NCBI RefSeq assembly: GCF_014699075.1
Contig: NZ_JACXAB010000040.1
Span: 1 to 36,457, forward strand
DNA: 36,457 bases
From: Microvirga sp.
GTDB lineage: Bacteria > Pseudomonadota > Alphaproteobacteria > Rhizobiales > Beijerinckiaceae
Direction of reading: 5' to 3'
Below the pieces are notes generated by a model. That model worked only from the letters and a program-made list of their open reading frames with translations. It had not been told where the DNA came from and searched no databases. A program made the translations under genes and the position numbers. Of this stretch, positions 15,501-23,834 are shown in pieces. Position 1 is the first letter of the stretch, and each line of letters begins with the position of its first letter.

Positions 15501-16082
15501 CACGCCTTCGGAAGTGGCGGCGAGGCGCGCACCGATGCGAGCTTCCCGCAGCGCGTTGAGCAGGCGGAAGCCTTCGTCCATGTGAGCGATGTGGCCGAGC
15601 GCGATATCCTCGACGGCGACTCCGCCGCCGACGCCATCGGAGGCTTCGCGGCGGCCGCGCAGGCCCTGGGCACGACGCCTGCCGTCTACAGTCTCGACAC
15701 GAGCCGCCCGCAGGCACCCAAAGCGCGGACCCTCGTGGAAGACATTGACCGCCTCGTGCGCGGCCGCCTGACGAACCCGCGCTGGATCGCCGGCCAGCTG
15801 CGCCACGGCTGGCGCGGTGCGGCGGAGATCACGCAGGGAGTCGATGCGCTTTATGCCTTCGCGGCGACTACGGATGCGGTACCCTCCGCCTCTCTCGATC
15901 TTGTCTTCACGGCCTTGATCGCCGACGAAGCCACTTGGCAGCAGATCGCCAGCGCCAACCCGGCCGCCGCGCAGGCCATTCGGGACCGCTTGGCCGATGC
16001 GCGCCGGAGGGGCTTGTGGGAGAGCCGCCTCAATTCCGTTGCAGCCCTCATCGAGGATGCCCGGAAGGAGGCCGCCGAATGA
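12582..16082 (+). CDS. cobN: Cobaltochelatase large subunit CobN, with in-frame repeat insertion
   Basis: The 1166-aa large subunit of the ATP-dependent aerobic cobaltochelatase, which inserts Co2+ into hydrogenobyrinic acid a,c-diamide with CobS and CobT. It is a relative of Mg-chelatase ChlH/BchH. Recognisable segments are the N-terminal MHLLPVTTVSLEEGQEAIDL, GLDTPASA, the long conserved core with HLGTHGTTEWLPGKAVALS, then GTYGAGVSTQALDGEW and NPRWIAGQLRHGWRGA. It is about 100 residues shorter than some CobN proteins. Residues about 185-241 are translated from two palindromic repeat elements (separate entries) placed in the linker between the N-terminal domain and the main body. The sequence there (SPLWGGIKGGG, SSPQGGGES) is unlike any domain. 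cobS and cobT are not in this window. Confidence 0.95.
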   Translation: MHLLPVTTVSLEEGQEAIDLQQPPGDIVVLSFADSDLGALAAAHGLKAGGPSLRLASLRRLRHPLSVDLYIEKTASKARFVLVRCLGGLDYWRYGLERLSAACRSQGVKLAVLPGDDRPDPRLAAYATVSPALCDEIEAYFQAGGIDNMSRLLARIGAEIGESNADVELPRAAPRAFAWTPPFHPCDLILRSRISGVSKDEVAGAFPSPLWGGIKGGGVSAELDQCSAHTPISNSSPQGGGESAGSIVEPEAALARISRERPLAYVLVYRSAILAGDTKAIEDLSAALREHGVGTLVLAVSSLKAPEAVANVRRAIQLRRPDIIVTTTAFSARDDESFVLDEADCPILQAIPVGSAKDAWEASPRGLSAADLAMQVALPEFDGRIAAGPISFKAEEPAHPALAFSRRVQAPDAAGIDAVASMAAAWVRLARTPRDERRLALVLSDYPARGGRAGFAVGLDTPASACAILDLLRSAGYAAEREFTADALMPRLTEGEEIFEVPVATYSAWLDTLPSEQRDAIDERWGNTHDDPAFRGDAFRFRAIRAGNVLVALQPDRGHGLDRKGFYHDPECPPSHGYLAFYCGLRALEQIHALVHLGTHGTTEWLPGKAVALSGQCWPRLAIGAVPVIYPFIVDDPGEAAPAKRRIGAVTLGHLTPQTAEAGLHGEAAALRELVEEFSSAQVLHPGRADLLAREILERAQASGLAAACGVDAGMPMDEALTRLDAHLCDLGEVTARDGLHVFGSAPDGFEACAAGERKGLLKALAGRFAIPGPSGSPSRGQTDVLPTGRNLATLDPRAIPTRAATELGQRAAAEVVRRHLQEQGDWPRRIVMDLWASPTLRSGGEDIAHALALMGARPTWDHASTRVTGFEIVPQPLLDRPRADVTIRVSGAFRDTFPDQIALLDRAARAIAALNEDDEWNELAAARRRGEALSRVFGSAPGTYGAGVSTQALDGEWSTKNDLGRTYLAGTSHAFGSGGEARTDASFPQRVEQAEAFVHVSDVAERDILDGDSAADAIGGFAAAAQALGTTPAVYSLDTSRPQAPKARTLVEDIDRLVRGRLTNPRWIAGQLRHGWRGAAEITQGVDALYAFAATTDAVPSASLDLVFTALIADEATWQQIASANPAAAQAIRDRLADARRRGLWESRLNSVAALIEDARKEAAE
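13135..13192. repeat. Palindromic repeat element inside cobN (first)
   Basis: A perfect 15-base inverted repeat (CCTGCGACCTCATCC at 13135-13149 and its complement at 13178-13192) flanks an imperfect inner stem (GAGGAGCCGC / GCGGCGTCTC). This is the style of the short palindromes (CTCATCCTGAGGAGC... GAAGGATGAGG) that are common between genes in Rhizobiales. Here it is read in frame as part of CobN. Confidence 0.8.
13201..13303. repeat. Palindromic repeat element inside cobN (second)
   Basis: Outer arms CCTCCCCCTTGTGGGGAGG (13201-13219) and its exact complement (13285-13303) give a 19-base perfect inverted repeat. Inner arms around GGGGGTGTCAGCGCT and AGCGCTCACACCCCC pair with one mismatch. 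At 103 bases it resembles a small MITE or REP-like element. It follows the first palindrome after 8 bases and keeps the cobN frame open. Confidence 0.8.
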
Positions 16083-17374
16083 GCGCTCAGGCCGACATCC
16101 TGCGCCGAGGCTGGTGCCCGGGCGTGCGCCGCCCGATGGCCACCGGCGACGGTCTGCTCGTGCGCCTGCATCCGTTCGGCGGAAGGTTATCGGCGGATCA
16201 GGCGCGCCGCGTCGCGCAGGCGGCACGCGAGCACGGCAATGGCCACCTCGACATCACCGCCCGCGGCAACCTGCAGATCCGCGGCGTGCGCGAGGATACC
16301 TACCCCGCCCTGCTCGCGCGCCTTGATCGCGAAGGTATGGTCGAGCCCGCGGGTGGTGGTCCGAACCGCCTCACGGTGCTGTCGCCCATCGCCGGTCTCG
16401 ATCCGCTCGATCAATGCGATACGCTCGCCTTGGCACAGCACATCGAGAATGCAGCGGCTGCCATCGAGGATCTGCCGGCCAAGTTCTTCATCACCATCGA
16501 CGGCGGCGGCGCGATGCCCCTCGATGATCTCGGGGCCGATCTTCATCTGGTGGCGACGGGCAAGGACACAATCGCTTTTGGTTTGTCCTCCTCCAACAGC
16601 CTGCACTGGATCGGAACGTCAGCTATCGCCCGTACGCCGGATGCCGTTCACAAAATCCTCTCGGGCTTCTCGGATCTGAGGCGCAAGGGCGTGAGCGAGG
16701 CGCGGCGGCTGCGTGCTCTTGAGCACGATCTCGTGCGAGAACTCGCAGCACACGCAAACCTCCTTCCGGTCGCAATGCCAGCCCAGCGGCCGGCGGCTCC
16801 ACGGGCCGGTGTCATATCGCACGAACCCAGACGGGCCGTTCTCCTCGCCCTGCCGTTCGGCCGCTGCAGCGCGGAGCAGTTGATTCAAATGGCCGACTGG
16901 AGCGAACGCTTCGGCAGCGGTCACCTTCGCCTGTCCTTCACACGCGGCCTGCTGCTACCGAAGATCGCGGACGAGCATGTGCCTGCCCTAATCGATGAAG
17001 CCGGCCGCGCCGGCTTCATCACCGAGGCGGATGACGTGCGCCTATCCCTGATCGCCTGCCCCGGCCGGCCGGATTGCGGCAGCGCGCTGACATCTGCTCC
17101 CGCCGACGCCCTGCACATTGCGCAATCGTGCGGTGATCTGCTTCGCCAGGGGTTAACGCTCCACGTTTCGGGCTGCCCGAAAGGCTGCGCCCATCCTGGC
17201 AAGGCCGATCTCACGTTGGTCGGCCGTGACGATGGCGGCTACGACGTCGTGGCGGGCGGCTCCACCCACGACGCCTCATTTCTTCATCTATCCATTGACG
17301 AGATCATGTCCCGTTTATCGACTTCCAACACCCAGGACGACCTGCGCCGCACCTTTGCGGAGAAGCCGCAATGA
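16079..17374 (+). CDS. cobG: Precorrin-3B synthase
   Basis: A 431-aa oxygen-dependent monooxygenase related to nitrite and sulphite reductases. It hydroxylates precorrin-3A and forms the gamma-lactone of precorrin-3B, the step that marks the aerobic pathway. It has two ferredoxin-like half-domains, with TARGNLQIRG in the first and SFTRGLLLP in the second. The [4Fe-4S] cluster motif is complete: Cys327 and Cys333 (CPGRPDC), Cys366 and Cys370 (GCPKGCAHPGK). The start overlaps the cobN stop as ATGA, which suggests coupled translation. Confidence 0.95.
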   Translation: MSAQADILRRGWCPGVRRPMATGDGLLVRLHPFGGRLSADQARRVAQAAREHGNGHLDITARGNLQIRGVREDTYPALLARLDREGMVEPAGGGPNRLTVLSPIAGLDPLDQCDTLALAQHIENAAAAIEDLPAKFFITIDGGGAMPLDDLGADLHLVATGKDTIAFGLSSSNSLHWIGTSAIARTPDAVHKILSGFSDLRRKGVSEARRLRALEHDLVRELAAHANLLPVAMPAQRPAAPRAGVISHEPRRAVLLALPFGRCSAEQLIQMADWSERFGSGHLRLSFTRGLLLPKIADEHVPALIDEAGRAGFITEADDVRLSLIACPGRPDCGSALTSAPADALHIAQSCGDLLRQGLTLHVSGCPKGCAHPGKADLTLVGRDDGGYDVVAGGSTHDASFLHLSIDEIMSRLSTSNTQDDLRRTFAEKPQ

Positions 17375-18003
17375 GCGCCTCCCGTGACTACATCCGCGAA
17401 GGCGCGGAGATCTACCGCCGCTCCTTCGCGATCATCCGCGCGGAGGCGGACCTGTCGCGCTTCTCAGGCACCGCCGAGCGCGTCGCCGTGCGCATGATCC
17501 ATGCCTGCGGCATGACGGACCTGCCTGGCGATATCGGTCTCTCGCCCGACTTCACTGACGCTGCCGAATCCGCCCTCAAACGCGGCGCGCCGATCCTGTG
17601 CGATGCCAAGATGGTGGCAAACGGAATCACCCGCGCACGGCTGCCGGCGAACAACGAGGTGATCTGCACCCTGGACGATCCGCGCGTGCCGGCGCTCGCG
17701 GCGGAACTCGGCAACACCCGCTCGGCCGCCGCCATGGAGCTGTGGCGCGAGCGGCTGGAAGGCGCCCTCGTGGTATTCGGCAATGCGCCCACTGCGCTCT
17801 TTCATCTGCTCGAAATGCTCGATGCCGGTGCGCAGAAGCCTGCTGCCGTGATCGGCATTCCGGTCGGGTTCATCGGGGCAGCGGAGTCGAAAGAAGCTTT
17901 GGCCCACGACGGGCGTCTGCCGTACCTTGTGGTCCATGGACGGCGCGGCGGCAGCGCCATGGCGGCCGCCGCTGTCAATGCCCTCGCGAATCCGGTGGAG
18001 TGA
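17371..18003 (+). CDS. cobH: Precorrin-8X methylmutase
   Basis: A 210-aa enzyme that moves a methyl group from C11 to C12 of precorrin-8X to give hydrogenobyrinic acid. The catalytic His44 lies in MIHACGM, and the family segments CDAKMVANGI, VVFGNAPTALFHL and GFIGAAESKE are all present. Length is normal for the family. The ATG overlaps the cobG stop (ATGA). Confidence 0.96.
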   Translation: MSASRDYIREGAEIYRRSFAIIRAEADLSRFSGTAERVAVRMIHACGMTDLPGDIGLSPDFTDAAESALKRGAPILCDAKMVANGITRARLPANNEVICTLDDPRVPALAAELGNTRSAAAMELWRERLEGALVVFGNAPTALFHLLEMLDAGAQKPAAVIGIPVGFIGAAESKEALAHDGRLPYLVVHGRRGGSAMAAAAVNALANPVE

Positions 18004-18010
18004 GGCGGCT

Positions 18011-18751
18011 ATGGCGAACGACACCATCCGCTTCTTCGGCTTAGGGTTAGGCCCCGGCAATCCCGATTACATGACCGTGCGCGCCCGCAGGGTTCTGGAA
18101 ACGGCTGACCGCCTGGCCCATTTCTGCAAGCGCGGACGGCGCGGCAACGGACGCACCATCGCGGATGCGGTCGTCGGCGCAGACCCTGGGCGGGAGATCC
18201 CCCTCGTCTATCCCGTCACCACCGAAATCCCCGCCGACCACCCGGATTACGCCGCCGCCCTCAATCCGTTCTATGAGGAAGCAGCCGCGCAGTTGCTCGT
18301 CGAGATCGAGGCCGGTCGCACGGTCGCGGTTCTCTGCGAGGGCGATCCCTTCTTCTACGGCTCCTTCATGCATCTCTGGTGGCGCCTCAAGGACAAGGTG
18401 CCGACGGAAGTCGTGCCCGCCGTCTCCGGCATGTCGGGCGCCTGGACTCGCGCCGGTGCGCCGATCACCTGGGGCGACGACGTGCTCACCGTGGTGCCCG
18501 GCACATTGCCGGAAGCGGAACTGACCCGGCGCCTCTCGGGCACCGATGCCGCCGTGGTGATGAAGCTCGGACGCAACCTGCTTAAAGTTCGGGCGGCACT
18601 CGCCACCGCAGGCCTCCTGGAGCGTGCGATCTATGTGGAGCGCGCCACCATGGCGCAGGAGAAGATCATCCCGCTGCCCGATCTGCCCGAGGATTTCGAC
18701 GCTCCCTATTTCTCGCTCGTCATCGTTCCGGGCCAAGGGAGACGCGTATGA
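18011..18751 (+). CDS. cobI: Precorrin-2 C20-methyltransferase
   Basis: A 246-aa SAM-dependent tetrapyrrole methylase that converts precorrin-2 to precorrin-3A. It shows the family glycine loop GLGLGPGNPDYMTVRA at the N-terminus, LCEGDPFFYGSFM (about 105-117) and VPAVSGMSGAW. The ATG at 18011 follows a GAGGCGG site placed across the cobH stop codon. In-frame starts further upstream lie inside cobH and are not used. Its stop overlaps the start of cobJ. Confidence 0.95.
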   Translation: MANDTIRFFGLGLGPGNPDYMTVRARRVLETADRLAHFCKRGRRGNGRTIADAVVGADPGREIPLVYPVTTEIPADHPDYAAALNPFYEEAAAQLLVEIEAGRTVAVLCEGDPFFYGSFMHLWWRLKDKVPTEVVPAVSGMSGAWTRAGAPITWGDDVLTVVPGTLPEAELTRRLSGTDAAVVMKLGRNLLKVRAALATAGLLERAIYVERATMAQEKIIPLPDLPEDFDAPYFSLVIVPGQGRRV

Positions 18752-19512
18752 CGGGACTGCTCACTGTTGTCGGTCTGGGTCCGGGCGATCCGCGTTATCT
18801 GACGCCGGCTGCCTCGGAGGCGCTCGCTTCCGCCACCGACCTCGTCGGCTATGGGCCTTATGTGGATCGCGTGCCGGAGCGGCCCGGCCAGCGCCGATAC
18901 GCATCGGATAACCGCGTCGAGCTTGATCGGGCATGCTTCGCGCTCGATCTCGCAGCAAAGGGTGCCCGCGTGGCTGTGGTGTCCGGCGGCGATCCCGGCG
19001 TGTTCGCCATGGCGGCGGCCGTGTTCGAGGCCGTCGATAAGGGCGATCCGGCGTGGCGCAGCCTCGACATTCGCGTGGAGCCCGGCATCACGGCGATGCT
19101 CGCGGCGGCCGCCCGCGTGGGTGCGCCGCTCGGCGGCGACTTCTGTGCCATGTCGCTGTCTGACAACTTGAAACCGTGGGAGGTGGTCGAGGCGCGGCTT
19201 CGCGCGGCGCTCGGCGCAGATTTCGTGGTGGCGCTCTACAACCCGATCTCCTCGGCCCGGCCCTGGCAGCTCGGCGCCGCGTTCAAGATCGTGGCCGAGA
19301 CGCGCGAACCAGACACGCCCATCATCCTCGCACGGGCCGTCATGCGACAGGATGAGCGGATCAGGATCGTGCTGCTGTCCGAAGTGGAGGCGTCCATGGC
19401 CGACATGTCCACAATCGTGATCATCGGCGCCAGCACCACCAGGCTCATCGAGCGTTCCGGAGGCGAGACGCCTTATGTCTACACGCCGCGCTTTTACGGA
19501 GTGCGACCGTGA
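18748..19512 (+). CDS. cobJ: Precorrin-3B C17-methyltransferase (ring contraction)
   Basis: A 254-aa SAM-dependent enzyme that methylates C17 of precorrin-3B and contracts the ring to give precorrin-4. Motifs: VVGLGPGDPRYLTPAA at the N-terminus, VVSGGDPGVFAMA (about 76-88), GITAMLAAAARVGAPLGGDF and ALYNPISSARP. ATGA overlap with cobI. The last 19 bases overlap the end of cobK on the opposite strand, so cobJ ends the riboswitch-led run of same-strand genes. Confidence 0.95.
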   Translation: MTGLLTVVGLGPGDPRYLTPAASEALASATDLVGYGPYVDRVPERPGQRRYASDNRVELDRACFALDLAAKGARVAVVSGGDPGVFAMAAAVFEAVDKGDPAWRSLDIRVEPGITAMLAAAARVGAPLGGDFCAMSLSDNLKPWEVVEARLRAALGADFVVALYNPISSARPWQLGAAFKIVAETREPDTPIILARAVMRQDERIRIVLLSEVEASMADMSTIVIIGASTTRLIERSGGETPYVYTPRFYGVRP

Positions 19513-20246
19513 CGGCGCTCGAGCCACTCGATCGCCGCTTCGGCACTCGCAACCTCCTCGACTCCGCGAGGCTTCCCCGGTCGCGCCACGACGATGACGG
19601 GCAGCCCCAACACGCGCGCCGCCGCGATCTTCGGATAGGTGGCAGCCCCACCGGAGTTCTTCGTCACCACAACCTCAACGCGCTCGCGCTCCATCAGCGC
19701 CTGCTCGGCCGCCTCGCTGAAGGGCGCGCGGTCCTGGATCGCGATGACGTTCGGCACCGGCAGCGCATCCCCGATAGGCTCGATGGTACGCACGAGATAG
19801 GTGTGCTGCGGTGCCGCCGCGAAGGGCGGGAGTTCGAGGCGTCCGACGGTCAGAAAGACCCGGCGAGGCTCATCGCCCAACGCCCGCGCAGCCTCCTCCA
19901 TCGAGCTGACTTCGATCCATCGGTCACCTTCCTGTGCGCTCCAGGGCGGACGGCGCAGGGCGAGCAGCGAAACACCAGCCGCCGTGCAGGCCTCGGCGGC
20001 ATTGCGCGACATGATGGCGGCGAAGGGATGGGTCGCGTCGATCACCGCCTCGATCCGCTCCTGCGTCAGAAAGCGGGCAAGTCCGTCCACGCCGCCGAAG
20101 CCGCCGATGCGGGTCGGGATCGGCAGGGGTCGCGGGTCGCTGGTGCGCCCGGCCATGGACAGAAGCGGGCTGAACTCGGATCGGCCGGCCAGAAGCCCGG
20201 CGAGTGCGGAGGCTTCCGTCGTGCCACCCAGAATGAGAATGCGCAT
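19494..20246 (-). CDS. cobK: Precorrin-6A reductase
   Basis: A 250-aa NADPH-dependent reductase that converts precorrin-6A to dihydro-precorrin-6 (precorrin-6B). It starts MRILILGGTTEASALAGLL, the usual nucleotide-binding N-terminus, and has IDATHPFA (about 91-98), FLTVGRLEL and VVTKNSGGAAT. ATG 20246 follows AAGGGG on the minus strand; a longer open frame upstream would overlap cobL and does not look like the family. It is a single minus-strand gene set between the plus-strand cobJ and cobL. Confidence 0.95.
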   Translation of the reverse strand: MRILILGGTTEASALAGLLAGRSEFSPLLSMAGRTSDPRPLPIPTRIGGFGGVDGLARFLTQERIEAVIDATHPFAAIMSRNAAEACTAAGVSLLALRRPPWSAQEGDRWIEVSSMEEAARALGDEPRRVFLTVGRLELPPFAAAPQHTYLVRTIEPIGDALPVPNVIAIQDRAPFSEAAEQALMERERVEVVVTKNSGGAATYPKIAAARVLGLPVIVVARPGKPRGVEEVASAEAAIEWLERRHGRTP

Positions 20247-20283
20247 GCGCCCCTTTTCCCTGAATTCTGAGACGGAGTCGAGC

Positions 20284-21495
20284 ATGACGAAGGCTCCCTG
20301 GCTCACCATCATCGGCATCGGCGAGGATGGCCGCGCGGGGCTCTCCCCTGCAGCCTCGGCAGCGCTCGACCGGGCGGAGTTCATCATCGGCGGCGCGCGC
20401 CACCTTGGGCTTGCTGCACCCTTGTCTGCGCAGACGCAATTCTGGCCTTCCCCCTTTGCCGACGGCTACCCGATGGTGCTCGCCCGCCGAGGCCAGCCGA
20501 CCTGCGTCTTGGCGACGGGCGACCCGTTTCATTACGGCATCGGGGCAGAACTTGCTCGTCTTGTTCCGGCTGACGAGATCGTCTGCCATCCGCAGCCCTC
20601 CGCCTTCAGCCTCGCGGCAGCACGCCTGGGCTGGTCGCTGCCGGATTGCGACTGCGTGAGCCTGCACGGGCGCGCGCTGGAGCGGATCATTCCCTCCCTG
20701 CAACCGGGCAATCGTATTCTCACCCTGTCGTGGGACGGTTCGACGCCGGGTAAGCTCGCGGATTTGCTGAAGGCGCGCGGCATGGGCGCATCGACGATCA
20801 CGGTGCTGGAGGCCATGGGAGGCACGCGCGAACGCATCCGCCGTGCTATCGCAAACACGTTCGATATCGTCGATATCGACCCGCTCAACACCGTCGCAAT
20901 CGAGACTCTGGCATCGCGGGATGCCCGTGTCGTTCCCCTCACGCCCGGTCTTCCCGATCCCTGGTTCGAGAATGACGGTCAGCTCACCAAGGCGGAGATC
21001 CGCGCACTGACGCTGGCAGCGCTTGCGCCGAAGGCCGGCGAGCTGTTGTGGGATATCGGCCTGGGCGCGGGTTCGGTGGGCACCGAATGGTGCCTGCGCC
21101 ATCCGCGCAACCGCTGCATCGGGATCGAGGAGCGGGCCGAACGGGCCGAGCGGGCGCGGCGCAATGCACAGGAACTCGGCGCGACGGCGCTCGACATCCG
21201 CATCGGGCAGGCGCCTGAGGCCCTGGCAGATCTGCCGGCGCCGGATGCGGTCTTCATCGGCGGCGGCGCATCGGAGCCCGGCGTGTTCGACACTGCTTGG
21301 ACGGCGCTCAAGCCCGGCGGGCGTCTCGTGGTCAATGCCGTGACGCTGGAGACCGAGACCCTGCTCGGCACGCTCTACGCCCGGCATGGCGGCACCATGC
21401 GGCGCCTGGCGCTCTCGCGTCTGGAGGCTGTCGGCGCCATGCATGGCTGGCGGGCGGCGATGCCTGTGACGCAATGGATGGTGGTGAAGCCATGA
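20284..21495 (+). CDS. cobL: Precorrin-6B C5,15-methyltransferase (decarboxylating)
   Basis: A 403-aa two-domain enzyme that methylates C5 and C15 of precorrin-6B and decarboxylates the C12 acetate. The N-terminal CbiE-like domain has IIGIGEDGRAGLSPAA and LATGDPFHYGIG. The C-terminal CbiT-like domain has the SAM-binding motif LLWDIGLGAGSVGTEW followed by CIGIEERAERA. Both halves are complete, so this is the fused aerobic form. The 37 bases between its start and that of the divergent cobK leave little space for two separate promoters. Confidence 0.95.
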   Translation: MTKAPWLTIIGIGEDGRAGLSPAASAALDRAEFIIGGARHLGLAAPLSAQTQFWPSPFADGYPMVLARRGQPTCVLATGDPFHYGIGAELARLVPADEIVCHPQPSAFSLAAARLGWSLPDCDCVSLHGRALERIIPSLQPGNRILTLSWDGSTPGKLADLLKARGMGASTITVLEAMGGTRERIRRAIANTFDIVDIDPLNTVAIETLASRDARVVPLTPGLPDPWFENDGQLTKAEIRALTLAALAPKAGELLWDIGLGAGSVGTEWCLRHPRNRCIGIEERAERAERARRNAQELGATALDIRIGQAPEALADLPAPDAVFIGGGASEPGVFDTAWTALKPGGRLVVNAVTLETETLLGTLYARHGGTMRRLALSRLEAVGAMHGWRAAMPVTQWMVVKP

Positions 21496-21878
21496 TCGTG
21501 GCCGGCATTGGATTCAGGCGCAGTGTCGAAGCCGACGAGATCGTGGCCCTCGTGGAGCAGGCGCTGGAGCGTGCGTCGCTCGCACGCAATGCGCTGAGCA
21601 AACTTGCCACCATCGAGGTGCTCTCTACCCTGCCCGCTTTCACGGAAGCCGCCCGTCGGCTCGATGCGGTAGCGACGCCCGTTGCTCAAGCGGCTCTTTC
21701 GGCAGCAGAGCCGCATGTGCGCACGCAATCGGCCCGCTCCATCGCGGCGCACGGGGTTGGATCGGTGGCCGAAGCAGCAGCGCTCGCCGCCGCAGGGCCG
21801 CAGCCGCACCTCATCCTGGAGCGCATTGCATCAGGCTCCGCCACCTGCGCCCTCGCGCGCGCGAAGAATGCTCCATGA
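21492..21878 (+). CDS. cobE: CobE/CbiG C-terminal-type protein
   Basis: A 128-aa protein similar to the C-terminal domain of CbiG. CobE is found in most aerobic pathways and is needed for efficient B12 synthesis, but its exact step is not settled. Visible family features are the N-terminal VAGIGFRRSVEADEI, the TIEVLSTLPAFTEAARRL segment and VRTQSARSIAAHGVGSVAEA. It overlaps cobL by ATGA and cobM by ATGA, so the three genes form a tightly coupled unit. Confidence 0.88.
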   Translation: MIVAGIGFRRSVEADEIVALVEQALERASLARNALSKLATIEVLSTLPAFTEAARRLDAVATPVAQAALSAAEPHVRTQSARSIAAHGVGSVAEAAALAAAGPQPHLILERIASGSATCALARAKNAP

Positions 21879-22648
21879 CCGTCCATTTCATCGGAGCAGG
21901 CCCGGGCGCCCCCGATCTCATCACGGTGCGCGGGCGCGCGCTCATTGAACGCTGCCCGGTCTGCCTTTATGCCGGCTCCATCGTGCCGCCGGAGATCCTG
22001 TCCTGGTGCCCGCCCGGCGCGCGGCTCGTGGACACGGCGCCTCTCGATCTTGACGCCATCACGGCCGAATACGTGCGGGCGCACGAGAAGGCTGAGGACG
22101 TGGCGCGGCTCCATTCCGGCGATCTCTCGATCTGGAGTGCCATGGGCGAGCAGCTGCGGCGGCTCGATGCGCTTGGCATTCCTTACACGATCACGCCGGG
22201 CGTTCCCGCCTTCGCGGCGGCCGCAGCAGCCCTTGGGCGCGAGCTGACCGTGCCGGAGATCGGACAATCGGTGGTGCTCACGCGAACATCGGGCCGGGCC
22301 TCCGCCATGCCGGAGACGGAGCGGCTTTCCACCTTCGCGCAGACCAGGGCGACGCTCGCCATTCACCTGTCGATCCACGTGATCGAGCAGGTGGTCGAGG
22401 ACCTTGTGCCGGCTTACGGCGCCGATTGTCCGGCGGCCGTTGTCTGGCGCGCCTCCTGGCCGGATGAGCGGGTGATCAAGGCAACGCTCGGCACGATCGC
22501 CGCACTGGTGCGCGCCGAGAAGCTGGAACGCACGGCGCTGATCCTGGTGGGGCGCACGCTGGAGGCAAAGGATTTTCGCGAGAGCGCGCTCTACTCGACC
22601 GATTATGACCGGCGCTTCCGCCCCAGCACCCGCGAGGACGGCCAATGA
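21875..22648 (+). CDS. cobM: Precorrin-4 C11-methyltransferase
   Basis: A 257-aa SAM-dependent methylase that converts precorrin-4 to precorrin-5. It has the family N-terminus VHFIGAGPGAPDLITVRG, CLYAGSIVPPEIL, LHSGDLSIWSAMGEQ (about 75-89) and YTITPGVPAFAAAAAALG. It is typical in length and complete. It ends 11 bases before the end of the convergent cbiD. Confidence 0.96.
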   Translation: MTVHFIGAGPGAPDLITVRGRALIERCPVCLYAGSIVPPEILSWCPPGARLVDTAPLDLDAITAEYVRAHEKAEDVARLHSGDLSIWSAMGEQLRRLDALGIPYTITPGVPAFAAAAAALGRELTVPEIGQSVVLTRTSGRASAMPETERLSTFAQTRATLAIHLSIHVIEQVVEDLVPAYGADCPAAVVWRASWPDERVIKATLGTIAALVRAEKLERTALILVGRTLEAKDFRESALYSTDYDRRFRPSTREDGQ

Positions 22649-22659
22649 TAACCGGATCG

Positions 22660-23763
22660 TCAGGCCACGGGATGGAACGGCACGCGGCCCACGAGTTCGC
22701 CGTTGCGATCGAACACGATGATTTCAAGGGCGATGGCTGTTCCCCGCAGGGCTTTGGCGGCTGTCTGCCACGCATGCTGCGCCACCACGTCGGCCAGCGG
22801 CAGGCCGAGCCCTCTGGCCGTCTCCAGCACCTCAAGCGCCGTGTTGGCGCCACGCGCCTGCTCCGCGATGGCGGGCTCGGCACCGGCTTCGCGCAGGCGC
22901 TCGGACAGCCACGCGAGGTCGACCGCGCCGGAGCGCGAGTGCAGGTCGAGCAGGCCCTGACCGAGCTTGGTCATCTTGGCGAAGCCGCCCGCGATGGTGA
23001 CCCTCTGTACCGGATTGCGGCGCAGGTATTTCAGCATGCCGCCGGCGAAATCGCCCATGTCGATGAGCGCATGATCCGGCAGGTTGTAGAGCGCCTGCAC
23101 GGCCTTCTCGGAGGTGGAGCCCGTGGCGCCGGCCACATGGTCGAGGCCGCCAGCGCGGGCAACATCGATGCCGCGATAGATGCTGTGGATCCAGGCTGCG
23201 CAGGAATAGGGCACCACTACGCCCGTGGTGCCGAGGATGGACAACCCGCCCAGGATGCCGAGGCGCGGGTTCAGGGTTTTCTGGGCGATGGCCTCGCCGC
23301 CGGGAATGGAGATTTCCACCTCGATATCCGTCGGACCTCCGATGCTGCGCGCCGCCTCCTCCAGGTTGTCGCGGATCATCTGGCGCGGCACCGGGTTGAT
23401 CGCGGGCTCGCCGGGCGGCAGGGGCAGCCCGGCGCGGGTGACGGTGCCGACACCCTCCCCGGCCCGGAACGTCACGCCGGAGCCCGGCACGCCCGCCCGA
23501 ATGGTTGCGATCACCAGAGCGCCATGGGTCACGTCCGGGTCGTCGCCCGCATCCTTGACGATGCCAGCCCGCATGCCGCCTTCGACGATGTCCGTGAGGG
23601 CCAGGGAGAACGCGGGTCGCGCGCCGCCCGGCAGCACGATCTCGACAGGATCGGGACATTCGCCTGTCTGCCATCCCAGATAGGCCGCCTTGGCCGCCGC
23701 CGTGGCGCAGGCGCCCGTGGTCCAGCCACGGCGCAATGGTCCGGCGGGTTTGCTCTCGTCCAT
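22660..23763 (-). CDS. cbiD: CbiD, C1-methyltransferase replacing CobF
   Basis: A 367-aa protein of the CbiD family, which methylates C1 with loss of the C20 unit as acetaldehyde or acetate in the anaerobic pathway. The start region LRRGWTTGACATAAAKAA is diagnostic, followed by GDDPDVTHGA, GVGTVTRAGLPLPPGEPAINPVPR and GFAKMTKLGQG. ATG 23763 follows GAGGG and gives the family-like N-terminus; an upstream start at 23820 adds 19 unlikely residues. No CobF is present in this window, although the flanking pathway is aerobic (CobG, CobN). A CbiD in place of CobF is known from other Rhizobiales. Confidence 0.93.
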   Translation of the reverse strand: MDESKPAGPLRRGWTTGACATAAAKAAYLGWQTGECPDPVEIVLPGGARPAFSLALTDIVEGGMRAGIVKDAGDDPDVTHGALVIATIRAGVPGSGVTFRAGEGVGTVTRAGLPLPPGEPAINPVPRQMIRDNLEEAARSIGGPTDIEVEISIPGGEAIAQKTLNPRLGILGGLSILGTTGVVVPYSCAAWIHSIYRGIDVARAGGLDHVAGATGSTSEKAVQALYNLPDHALIDMGDFAGGMLKYLRRNPVQRVTIAGGFAKMTKLGQGLLDLHSRSGAVDLAWLSERLREAGAEPAIAEQARGANTALEVLETARGLGLPLADVVAQHAWQTAAKALRGTAIALEIIVFDRNGELVGRVPFHPVA

Positions 23764-23834
23764 AAGCCCTCTTACAACGTCCCCATGAATTCCAACAGCC
23801 ATCTCGGGACGGCTCGTCACGACGGGAACCCCGC

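Noticed and set aside
19924..21474. A 516-codon minus-strand frame
   Set aside because: Shadow of cobL, running into the N-terminal part of cobK in the wrong frame.
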